A stretch of 64,000 nt of DNA from Chlorobium phaeovibrioides (lineage in GTDB: Bacteria > Bacteroidota > Chlorobiia > Chlorobiales > Chlorobiaceae): assembly GCF_003968655.1 (NCBI RefSeq), contig NZ_RXYK01000013.1, forward strand, positions 1-64,000, written 5' to 3'. Positions 1 to 6,618 of the stretch are shown here, one piece after another. The position numbers were made by a program, and so were the translations under genes. Positions within the stretch are counted from its first letter, which is position 1. The number at the start of each line of letters is the position of its first letter. The notes under the pieces were generated by a model. That model did no database searches, had not been told where the DNA came from, and worked only from the letters and a program-made list of their open reading frames with translations.

Positions 1-568
1 GCTTCGGAGTTCTGTCCTGCGGTGTAGAGTTTATTGCCGCTTGCAAGACCGGCTTTCGCCTTGTCTTCCTGAGCAGCTCGGTGAGCGGGCATCACAATCG
101 AAGCGGCACGAAACAATGGACGACGAAATGGTCCTCAACGCTGCATTCCTCGTCAACCGCGGCGACGTCGATGCATTTGTCGCGACCGTTGAAGCCCTGG
201 ACAGCCAGTACCTGAACGCCCTGCATTTCAGGATCGTCGGTCCCCTGCCATGTTACAGCTTCTATACTCTTGAAGTCACAGCGCTTTTTGAAGAGTTCAT
301 TGCTGAGAAACGAGCCGTGCTGGGTCTTGATGCCCGGTCCTGTGAGGCAGATGTCAAAAAGGCCTACCATGCCAAAGCGAAGGTGGCGCATCCGGACGTA
401 CATGTGCCTGCAGGGGCGAATAATGGTGCTGATTTTACGGTCCTCAACGAGGCATATATGACACTGCACGACTATTATAGCGCGCTCAGGAATTCGGCGT
501 CCTCACGCCATGGCCATGAAGGGCAGGATTCCAGTAATGTGGTTTTTTCAGTTAAAATACTCAATTGA
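1..568 (+). CDS. GvpF/GvpL-family protein with C-terminal J-domain (5' partial)
   Basis: The reading frame is open through the left edge, so the N-terminus lies outside the window. The first part matches the C-terminal end of GvpF/GvpL gas-vesicle proteins: MVLNAAFLVNRG, then a segment ending in GPLPCYSFY, equivalent to the VLNAAFLI and GTLPPYNFV segments of the paralogue at 1370. After that (about 310-480) comes a J-domain-like stretch: LGLDARSCEADVKKAY, an HPD triad at 389-397, and a last helix with LNEAYMTLHDYY. GvpF/L proteins are accessory or minor structural proteins of gas-vesicle assembly, and J-domains stimulate Hsp70 (DnaK). The fusion suggests that Hsp70 is recruited to vesicle subunits, which is inference. 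It ends just before the next gvpF/L gene. Confidence 0.85.
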   Translation, partial: LRSSVLRCRVYCRLQDRLSPCLPEQLGERASQSKRHETMDDEMVLNAAFLVNRGDVDAFVATVEALDSQYLNALHFRIVGPLPCYSFYTLEVTALFEEFIAEKRAVLGLDARSCEADVKKAYHAKAKVAHPDVHVPAGANNGADFTVLNEAYMTLHDYYSALRNSASSRHGHEGQDSSNVVFSVKILN

Positions 569-570
569 CG

Positions 571-1353
571 ATGGAGCGGGACGGCAAATACATCTACTGC
601 ATCATCGGCGCCGACTGTGAATGCGACTTCGGGCCGATCGGGATAGGTGGCAGGGGAGACCTTGTTTCCACTATAGGGTTCGAGGGGATCAGCATGGTCG
701 TCAGCGACCACCCCCTCAACCGTTTCGTGGTCGATCCCGACGGGATCCTGGCGCACCAGCGGGTCATCGAGGCGGTCATGAAGGAACACGAGAGTGTCAT
801 TCCAGTCAGATTCGGCACCGTTGCCGCCACTCCCGACGAAATCCGCAACCTCCTTGACCGCCGGTACGGCGAGCTGTCCGAACTGCTCTTAAGGCTTCGC
901 AACAAGGTTGAGTTCAATGTAACGGGTCGCTGGCATGATATGGCCGCGATATACAAGGAAGTAGAACGGACGCATCCGGAGATCAAGGAGCAGCGGGCCA
1001 GAATCGAGTCGATGCGGGACGGTGACGGGGAGGCTCTGAAGCAGTCGCTCATCCTCGAGACCGGCCACCAGATCGAGGCGGCCCTTGAGGTCATGAAGGA
1101 GGAGAAATTCGATGCAGTGGCCTCGTTGTTCCGCAAAACGGCAATGGCCTCAAAGATGAACCGGACCACTTCGCCCGACATGTTCATGAACGCTGCATTC
1201 CTCATCGACAGGGGGCGGGAGGTTGAATTCGACGGGATCATGGAAATCCTCGGCCAGAAAGACGCAGATCGTTGTGATTACCGCTACAGCGGGCCTCTGG
1301 CGATCTTCAATTTCGTCGACTTGAGGATCCTTCCTGAAAAATGGGAACTATAA
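571..1353 (+). CDS. Gas vesicle protein GvpF/GvpL family
   Basis: A 260-residue protein with the full GvpF/L layout. The N-terminal half begins KYIYCIIGA and contains GPIGIGG. The middle has VIPVRFGTVA and a VEFNVTGRW strand. The C-terminal half has MFMNAAFLIDRG and ends in SGPLAIFNFVD. The ATG at 571 is preferred; a TTG at 565 overlaps the upstream stop and would add only two residues. The family takes part in gas-vesicle assembly, with GvpF binding GvpA in other organisms. This is one of five paralogues in the cluster, 16 nt ahead of the next, so the genes are very probably cotranscribed. Confidence 0.9.
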   Translation: MERDGKYIYCIIGADCECDFGPIGIGGRGDLVSTIGFEGISMVVSDHPLNRFVVDPDGILAHQRVIEAVMKEHESVIPVRFGTVAATPDEIRNLLDRRYGELSELLLRLRNKVEFNVTGRWHDMAAIYKEVERTHPEIKEQRARIESMRDGDGEALKQSLILETGHQIEAALEVMKEEKFDAVASLFRKTAMASKMNRTTSPDMFMNAAFLIDRGREVEFDGIMEILGQKDADRCDYRYSGPLAIFNFVDLRILPEKWEL

Positions 1354-1369
1354 ACAGGGTAGAGAAGCA

Positions 1370-2149
1370 ATGGCACATGAGGCGGCAGAACAGGATGGAC
1401 TGTATATCTACGGAATCATCAACAACAGCGGGGCGCTGGATTTCGGACCCATCGGCATCGGCGGACGGGAGGAGAGGGTCTATGCGGTGATCCATAATGA
1501 CATCGCGGCCGTCGTCAGCCGTACCGTGGTAAAGGAGTTCGAGCCGAGGCGGGCGAACATGATCGCCCACCAGAAAGTGCTGGAAGCCGTCATGGTATCC
1601 CACGCGGTGCTTCCGGTCCGGTTTTCGACCGTCTCTCCCGGTCACGATGACATGAAAGTGGAAAAGATACTGGAAGAGGACTATTTGAGGCTGAAGAAGC
1701 TGCTTGTGAAGATGGAGGGAAAGAAGGAGATGGGGCTGAAGGTGATGGCCAACGAAGAGAAAGTGTATGAGAGCATCATCACGGGATACGACAACATCCG
1801 TTCCCTTCGCGACAAGCTCATCAACCTCCCGCCCGAGAAAACCCATTACCAGCGGGTAAAGATCGGCGAACTGGTTGCTGCTGCACTCGAAAAGGAGGTC
1901 GGGACTTACAAGGATGCCGTTCTTGACGCGTTGAGCCCCATTGCCGAGGAGGTCAAAGTCAATGACAGCTACGGCAGCATGATGGTTCTGAACGCCGCGT
2001 TTTTGATCAGGACGGCCCGTGAGGAGGAGTTCGACCGGGCGGTCAACGCTCTTGACGACCGGTACCATGACATGATGACCTTCAAATATGTCGGGACCCT
2101 GCCGCCGTATAATTTTGTAAACATATCGATAAACATCAAGGGGCGCTGA
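1370..2149 (+). CDS. gvpF: Gas vesicle protein GvpF/GvpL family
   Basis: 259 residues. The N-terminal half has LYIYGIINN and GPIGIGG, the middle has VLPVRFSTVSPG, and the C-terminal half has MMVLNAAFLIRTA and the terminal GTLPPYNFVNI. This is the most canonical GvpF/L member here. It is followed at once by gvpG, as gvpF is in the Bacillus megaterium order F-G-L-S-K, so the symbol gvpF is assigned by family and position. A purine-rich GGTAGAGAAG lies just before the ATG at 1370. Its TGA stop (2147-2149) is one base from the presumed GvpG start. Confidence 0.9.
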   Translation: MAHEAAEQDGLYIYGIINNSGALDFGPIGIGGREERVYAVIHNDIAAVVSRTVVKEFEPRRANMIAHQKVLEAVMVSHAVLPVRFSTVSPGHDDMKVEKILEEDYLRLKKLLVKMEGKKEMGLKVMANEEKVYESIITGYDNIRSLRDKLINLPPEKTHYQRVKIGELVAAALEKEVGTYKDAVLDALSPIAEEVKVNDSYGSMMVLNAAFLIRTAREEEFDRAVNALDDRYHDMMTFKYVGTLPPYNFVNISINIKGR

Positions 2150-2150
2150 C

Positions 2151-2387
2151 ATCTTCATCCTCGACGACATACTGCTTGCACCGCTCAGCGGCATGGTTTT
2201 CCTCGGCAGGAAGATCAATGAGATCGTCCAGAATGAAATGTCGGACGAAGGCGCAGTCAAGGAACAGCTGATGAAGCTGCAGTTCCGCTTTGAGATGGAT
2301 GAGCTCAGCGAGGAGGAGTATGACCGGCTTGAGGATGAGCTTCTCTCCACCCTTGCCGACATAAGGGCACAGAAAGAAAACCGGTGA
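2151..2387 (+). CDS. gvpG: Gas vesicle protein GvpG (apparent ATC start)
   Basis: The encoded protein matches the short helical GvpG family: a hydrophobic start FILDDILLAP, then GRKINEIVQNEM, and an acidic end SEEEYDRLEDELLSTL. The first ATG (2193) would cut off the conserved FILDDILLAPLSG segment. The frame is open back to 2133 with no ATG, GTG or TTG before 2193. An ATC at 2151 sits exactly where GvpG proteins start, about 7 nt after a good ribosome-binding site (AAGGGG, 2138-2143). I therefore place the start at this non-standard codon, giving 78 residues. A sequencing error in an original ATG is the alternative. GvpG is an essential assembly factor whose mechanism is poorly known. Confidence 0.82.
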   Translation: MFILDDILLAPLSGMVFLGRKINEIVQNEMSDEGAVKEQLMKLQFRFEMDELSEEEYDRLEDELLSTLADIRAQKENR

Positions 2388-2436
2388 ACGGATTGCGTTT
2401 TCACCGTTTCAACCATAAACAACATGAGAGGCAGTT

Positions 2437-2709
2437 ATGGGCAGTTTGATCGAAGCAAAGAACGTCATCACCGCTTTCCTGAAGGAAACCACATCAAGCA
2501 GTGATGTTACCGTCATACGGCTTGACCGGGACCCCGATGGCTGGAAAGCCGTTGGCGAGGTCTATGAAGACGATTCGTTCCTGAAATCAATGAACCTTCC
2601 CCCGAAGAAAGCGCGGCGCTTTTATGCCGTTTCGGTTGACGGTGACCTGGAAGTCACTTCGTACAGCAGGCTTGCTTCCTACAGCGAAGGGGATTCAGGG
2701 GAGGACTGA
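2437..2709 (+). CDS. gvpO: GvpO-like gas vesicle protein
   Basis: A 90-residue protein resembling the GvpO family. It has an N-terminal helix, then DGWKAVGEVYEDD (the family's W-x-V-x-E-V-x-E core), then RRFYAVSVDGDLEVTSY, which matches the family's Y-E-V-x-L-D-x-x-G-x-L-x-x-Y, and a final SYSR..SYS in place of the YxRxxRY ending. In haloarchaea GvpO is needed for vesicle formation and may influence expression. The gene follows gvpG by 49 nt and precedes the next gvpF/L by 4 nt. Family assignment is fairly sure; the role in bacteria is inferred. Confidence 0.75.
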   Translation: MGSLIEAKNVITAFLKETTSSSDVTVIRLDRDPDGWKAVGEVYEDDSFLKSMNLPPKKARRFYAVSVDGDLEVTSYSRLASYSEGDSGED

Positions 2710-2713
2710 ACGT

Positions 2714-3502
2714 ATGGCGCAGAACATACTGTATGTCTACTGCATCGTCCGGCAGCTCCCGGGTGCCGATATCGTCGCCCGCTACCCCGATCTCGTTTTC
2801 ATAGAGGCCGGGAGTGCATACGTTGCGGCAAAATATGTGTCGCCGCTCGAGTATTCCGACGCCAGCATGAAACTGAAGCTGGCGGACGAAGAGTGGCTCG
2901 ACAGGAACGCCCGTGAACATCTGTCGGTGAATGTGATGATCATGGCACAGCAGACCATCATTCCGTTCAACTTCGGTACCATTTTCAAGACCAGGGAATC
3001 TCTATCCGGCTTCCTCGGCGATTACGGCAGGAAACTTGATGAGAGTTTCGATGCCCTTGAGGACAGGGAGGAGTGGGCCGTGAAAGCATACTGCAACGAA
3101 TCCTTACTCCTGAAGAATCTTCATCTCGAAAGCCCGGCCATTGCCGCCATCGAACAGGAAATCCAGGCGGCATCCCCCGGAAAGGCCTATCTGCTCAAGA
3201 AGAAAAAAGAGGCGATGTCGGCCTCGGCGCTTGAGGGCGTGCACCAGGGGCATGCCAAGGCTGTATGGGGTGAGCTTGCAGCGCTTTCAAAGGAGCATGT
3301 ACTGAACAGGCTCATTCCAGAAGATGTTTCAGGGGTGGATGGCCGCATGATTGTGAACGGGGTGTTCCTCATCGCCAATACGGACGTCGGCGCATTCATC
3401 AGGACCACTGAAGACCTGGGCGAACGGTATCGTGATGCCGGCGTGTTCCTTGACGTCACCGGCCCCTGGCCGCCCTATGATTTCGTCGACATCCCCTATT
3501 GA
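2714..3502 (+). CDS. gvpL: Gas vesicle protein GvpF/GvpL family
   Basis: 262 residues starting MAQNILYVYCIV. An open frame upstream (from 2624) overlaps gvpO and is ignored. GvpF/L hallmarks are ILYVYCIV, TIIPFNFGTIF, EWAVKAYCNE and a C-terminal block with MIVNGVFLIANTD and TGPWPPYDFVDIPY. It lies between the GvpO-like gene and the small GvpA/J/S-type gene, the position of gvpL in the Bacillus order F-G-L-S-K, so the symbol is given by position. The YDFV/TGPWPPY ending is shared with the paralogue at 3743, suggesting the two are closer to each other than to those at 571 and 1370. Confidence 0.88.
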   Translation: MAQNILYVYCIVRQLPGADIVARYPDLVFIEAGSAYVAAKYVSPLEYSDASMKLKLADEEWLDRNAREHLSVNVMIMAQQTIIPFNFGTIFKTRESLSGFLGDYGRKLDESFDALEDREEWAVKAYCNESLLLKNLHLESPAIAAIEQEIQAASPGKAYLLKKKKEAMSASALEGVHQGHAKAVWGELAALSKEHVLNRLIPEDVSGVDGRMIVNGVFLIANTDVGAFIRTTEDLGERYRDAGVFLDVTGPWPPYDFVDIPY

Positions 3503-3511
3503 ATTTATCCT

Positions 3512-3721
3512 ATGCAGGAAGACCTTTATACCGCGAACCGGCAGGTAACCCTTCTCGATATCCTCGACCGGGTGCTGAACAAGGGCGTCGTCATCAGCGG
3601 CGACATCATCATATCCGTGGCGGGCATCGACCTCGTCTATGTGGGACTCCGGGTTCTCTTGAGCTCGGTTGAGACCATGGAGCGCCTGGATGCTGCGAGG
3701 GCGGAAGGTCTGCAGCAATAA
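3512..3721 (+). CDS. Small GvpA/GvpJ/GvpS-family gas vesicle protein
   Basis: A 69-residue protein of the gas-vesicle structural family: LLDILDRVLNKGVVISGDI, then IISVAGIDLVYVGLRVLLSS. This matches the GvpA fold of helix, beta hairpin and helix, with VVISGD and GIDLVYVGLR in the two strands. It lacks the tight length and sequence of major GvpA and keeps LVYVGLR, typical of the minor paralogues GvpJ, GvpM and GvpS, which are thought to act in nucleation or at the cone tips. The order L-S-K around it favours GvpS. The major shell gene gvpA is not in the window and probably lies upstream. Confidence 0.85.
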   Translation: MQEDLYTANRQVTLLDILDRVLNKGVVISGDIIISVAGIDLVYVGLRVLLSSVETMERLDAARAEGLQQ

Positions 3722-3742
3722 AATAAATCATCCCGCAATCTG

Positions 3743-4480
3743 ATGCCGCTTCTCATTCATGCGCTCATTCTACGGCCTGAAGCTCTCGGAGATCTTTCTT
3801 CCGCCCTTCAGCATATCGGCGACGTGACCGGTGCCGGCCCATTGGAGCTTGTGGCAGTAAAGGACGCCGGTGCTGTTGCAGTTCCTCTTGAGAAGGTGCC
3901 GTCTCCCCCCTCACAGGAAGAACTGCTCCGGTATGCCGACGCCGTAGAGCAGCTTGCCGCACTGGCGACCATCCTGCCCATGCGCTTCGGTTCGACTGCC
4001 GCATCGCCCGAAGAGCTGCTCCGGATGCTTTCGGCCAATCGGGATCCTATCCTTGCCGCTCTTGAGCGGGTTGAGGGACGGGTTGAATACTCCCTCAGGA
4101 TTCTGGCTCCCGGCGAGGACGGGGCCCACCCCCGGGACCTTGAGGGCACCGTACCCGACGCGCTTTCCGGCGGCGGTATCCAGAGAGAATATCTGCGCCG
4201 GAAATATCAGGCCCATCGCCAGGCGGAGCAGCTGAGCCGGGAGGCGACGGAACTGAGGGAGGAGCTGAAGCTGAAGCTATCGGCACTCGACCCGTCGACG
4301 CAATTTGTCCTGTCGGATGCTTCCGCATTCCTCGTTGACCTCTCCATTCTCATCAGCCGCCCGGCCGCAGCAGGGCTCGGGCCTGTATTCGACCTGTTTG
4401 GCAAGGAGCATCCCGAACGGCCGCTCATGGTTACGGGACCATGGCCACCCTATACTTTTTCCAGTCTTACTATTCAATGA
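3743..4480 (+). CDS. Gas vesicle protein GvpF/GvpL family (divergent)
   Basis: 245 residues starting MPLLIHALILRPE. The N-terminal half lacks the YIYC motif of its paralogues, but the middle ILPMRFGSTAASPEELL, the strand VEYSLRIL and the C-terminal ASAFLVDL and TGPWPPYTF place it in GvpF/L. It is Ala/Leu-rich with a Glu/Arg-rich helix before the C-terminal domain. It lies 21 nt after the GvpS-like gene, and its stop overlaps the gvpK start (ATGA), so it is translationally coupled to gvpK. This is the fifth GvpF/L copy in 4.5 kb. Confidence 0.85.
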   Translation: MPLLIHALILRPEALGDLSSALQHIGDVTGAGPLELVAVKDAGAVAVPLEKVPSPPSQEELLRYADAVEQLAALATILPMRFGSTAASPEELLRMLSANRDPILAALERVEGRVEYSLRILAPGEDGAHPRDLEGTVPDALSGGGIQREYLRRKYQAHRQAEQLSREATELREELKLKLSALDPSTQFVLSDASAFLVDLSILISRPAAAGLGPVFDLFGKEHPERPLMVTGPWPPYTFSSLTIQ

Positions 4481-4827
4481 GCATGCATGAAGACAAGGTA
4501 CAGTTCCAGGCTTCCTCGGTAGAGGAGGCGCTCCGGCAGCTTGAGGGGATGAAGCAGGGGAAGGAGTCGCGCATCGAGGCCAACCCCGACAATGTGGAAT
4601 CCGGCCTTGCCCGGCTGGTGCTGACCCTCATCGAACTGCTCAGGAAGCTTATGGAGAAGCAGGCCATGCGACGCATCGACGGGGGGTCACTTGACGAGGC
4701 GCAGATTGACGAGCTTGGCGAGACCCTCATGAAGCTCGAAATGAAGATGGATGAGCTCAAGAAGACCTTCAACCTCACCGACAGCGACCTCAACCTGAAC
4801 CTCGGCCCGCTCGGGGACCTCATGTGA
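4477..4827 (+). CDS. gvpK: Gas vesicle protein GvpK
   Basis: 116 residues from the ATG at 4477; the frame extends further upstream, but the ATGA overlap with the previous gene and the family length support this start. GvpK motifs are clear: NVESGLARLVLTLIELLRKL, then MEKQAMRRIDGGSL, then LGETLMKLEMKM, and the terminal LNLNLGPLGDLM. GvpK is required for proper vesicle assembly or maturation in several bacteria. It is the last gvp gene before a 186-bp gap, so the operon may end here, though no clear terminator was seen. Confidence 0.95.
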   Translation: MSMHEDKVQFQASSVEEALRQLEGMKQGKESRIEANPDNVESGLARLVLTLIELLRKLMEKQAMRRIDGGSLDEAQIDELGETLMKLEMKMDELKKTFNLTDSDLNLNLGPLGDLM

Positions 4828-5013
4828 GGGGAACTCCCATTCCGGATTTTGTGCGGTAGCACTCCATAGCTTATATTGGCGCACGTCCTACTTGTCTGCG
4901 ATCGTCCCGGCTCCGGGGCCCGCATACGGCAGTAAACAATTGTTTTCAGGAAATCTTGACGGGTGCAGCCTGCCCTATGGCCGCTTCCCGCCATCTGATC
5001 GGCAGTGAGCAGT

Positions 5014-5418
5014 ATGGCAGAAAGGGTGAAGAAACTATTCCGCCAGTCCGGGGTCATCCCCGTTCTCGACGAGAGCGTGGTGCTCATCACCGCCCGGCGC
5101 TCTGACCGGTGGATCATTCCGAAGGGATACGTGGCCAAAGGTCTTTCGGCTCCGGATTCGGCAGCCAAGGAGGCTCTTGAGGAGGCCGGTCTGCTCGGAA
5201 GGGTCGGTGCAGAACCCGCAGGGGAGTACCGGTATCGAAAATTCGGGAAGCATTTTTCTGTTGAGGTCTATCCGCTGTATATAGAGACGATGCTTGAAGA
5301 GTGGGACGAAATGCACCAGCGCCGCCGCAGGATTGTTTCACCGGGGGAGGCACTGGATATGATTGTCCACGACAACCTCAAATCAATTGTGGCCGGTTTT
5401 TTCAACATGCTTGACTGA
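5014..5418 (+). CDS. Nudix hydrolase with variant Nudix box
   Basis: 134 residues with a Nudix fold: SGVIPVL, LITARRSDRWIIPKGYV, then the box from GYVAKGLS to KEALEEAGLLG (about residues 37-61). The canonical box is Gx5Ex7REUxEExGU. Here the first Glu is replaced by Leu and the Arg by Lys, but the metal-binding EALEEAG core remains. The WIIPKGYV start resembles diphosphoinositol/diadenosine-polyphosphate (DIPP-type) hydrolases. Substrate is unknown. A GTG at 5005 could add three residues, but the ATG at 5014 is preferred. Nothing ties it functionally to the gas-vesicle genes upstream. Confidence 0.85.
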   Translation: MAERVKKLFRQSGVIPVLDESVVLITARRSDRWIIPKGYVAKGLSAPDSAAKEALEEAGLLGRVGAEPAGEYRYRKFGKHFSVEVYPLYIETMLEEWDEMHQRRRRIVSPGEALDMIVHDNLKSIVAGFFNMLD

Positions 5419-5472
5419 GCCTGCTCTCTGTCGCTTTTCTATTGCGCCAGATTATTTTCATTATCATAGTTC

Positions 5473-6618
5473 ATGCGTTCAAAACGGTTGCCTTCATTTA
5501 TTGCTGCCCTGGCTATTCTCCTTGCCGGATTTGTCATTGCAGCTCTCCTTGGCAGGAAACAGCCTTCGGCCAAAAAGCCTGAGGTCTCCTCAGCTTTCGC
5601 CTTCCAGCCGGCTCCTCTCGATACCGTTTCCAATGGCAGGGTGTTTCTTCCGCTGGAGATGAGCGGTCCCATCGAAGCGCTCCGGAAAATAGAGATCTAC
5701 GCTGAGGTTTCGGGTGTTTTCCGTGATGCTGCTCGCCCGTTCAGGGAGGGGAGCGGGTTTCGGAAAGGCCAGACCCTGCTTCTGCTCGATGACGGGGCCT
5801 ACCGTAACAGCGTCCTTGCCGAGAAAAGCCGGCTTCTGAGCCAGCTCACTCTGGTTCTTCCCGACCTGATCATTGATTTTCCCGATGAGGCTGAAAAGTG
5901 GAAGGCCCATGTCGGAGCGTTCCGTATCGACGCGCCGCTTGCGTCATTACCCGCTCCGGCGTCGGACCGTGAGCGCAACTATCTTGCGGCCCGAGGCATA
6001 TACGACAGCTTCTATGCGGTCAGGAGCATGGAAGAGACGCTGGGGCGTTACCGCATAACTGCTCCGTTCGATGGCCAGGTTACCCTTTCTGCCATCAATC
6101 CCGGGACTCTCGTCAGAACCGGTCAGAAAATCGGTGAGTTTGCTGCCCCCGGCCGTTATGAACTCGAGGTCAGTGTCGGGTTGCGTGACGCGGGTTTTCT
6201 TGAGCCGGGAAGCATTGTGATGCTTTCTTCCGAAGATATCGGGGGAACATTCAAGGGGGTTGTCAGGCGTGTCAACAAGGCGATTTCCTCTGCAACACAG
6301 ACCGTGTCTGTCTATGTTGAGGTGAATGATTCTCGCTTGAGTGACGGCATGTTTCTTTCTGCCCGCCAGGAGATTGCCATGGACTCCGCTTTTGTGGTGC
6401 CCCGCAGGCTGTTGCGTCAGGATGACCGGATCTTTGTGATTGAGGATTCGCTGGTGGCTCTCAAAAAGGTGAGGGTCGTTATGGCTTCCGATGACAGGGC
6501 TGCGGTCCGTGGTCTTGATGAAGGGACCTTCATTGTGCTTGATCCCGATGCCGGCCTGCGGGAAGGCATGAACGCGGCGCATCTCCTGAAACGCTCATCA
6601 TCGGGAAGGGCAGAGTGA
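5473..6618 (+). CDS. RND efflux periplasmic adaptor (membrane fusion protein)
   Basis: 381 residues. The N-terminal membrane anchor is FIAALAILLAGFVIAALLG (about 9-30). Then come the paired half-lipoyl domains: the first with IEIYAEVSGVF and GQTLLLLDD, the second with YRITAPFDGQVTLSAINPG, with a short alpha-helical hairpin between. A beta-barrel and membrane-proximal region follow. This is the HlyD/AcrA-type adaptor that links an inner-membrane RND pump to an outer-membrane channel. Its TGA overlaps the GTG start of the pump gene (GTGA), showing translational coupling. The substrate is not predictable. Confidence 0.9.
   Translation: MRSKRLPSFIAALAILLAGFVIAALLGRKQPSAKKPEVSSAFAFQPAPLDTVSNGRVFLPLEMSGPIEALRKIEIYAEVSGVFRDAARPFREGSGFRKGQTLLLLDDGAYRNSVLAEKSRLLSQLTLVLPDLIIDFPDEAEKWKAHVGAFRIDAPLASLPAPASDRERNYLAARGIYDSFYAVRSMEETLGRYRITAPFDGQVTLSAINPGTLVRTGQKIGEFAAPGRYELEVSVGLRDAGFLEPGSIVMLSSEDIGGTFKGVVRRVNKAISSATQTVSVYVEVNDSRLSDGMFLSARQEIAMDSAFVVPRRLLRQDDRIFVIEDSLVALKKVRVVMASDDRAAVRGLDEGTFIVLDPDAGLREGMNAAHLLKRSSSGRAE

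Noticed and set aside
1307-2425. Long antisense open frame (372 codons) opposite the gvpF/gvpG region
   Set aside because: It lies wholly opposite well-supported Gvp genes, has a Ser/His/Leu-rich composition typical of an antisense frame, and no recognisable domain.
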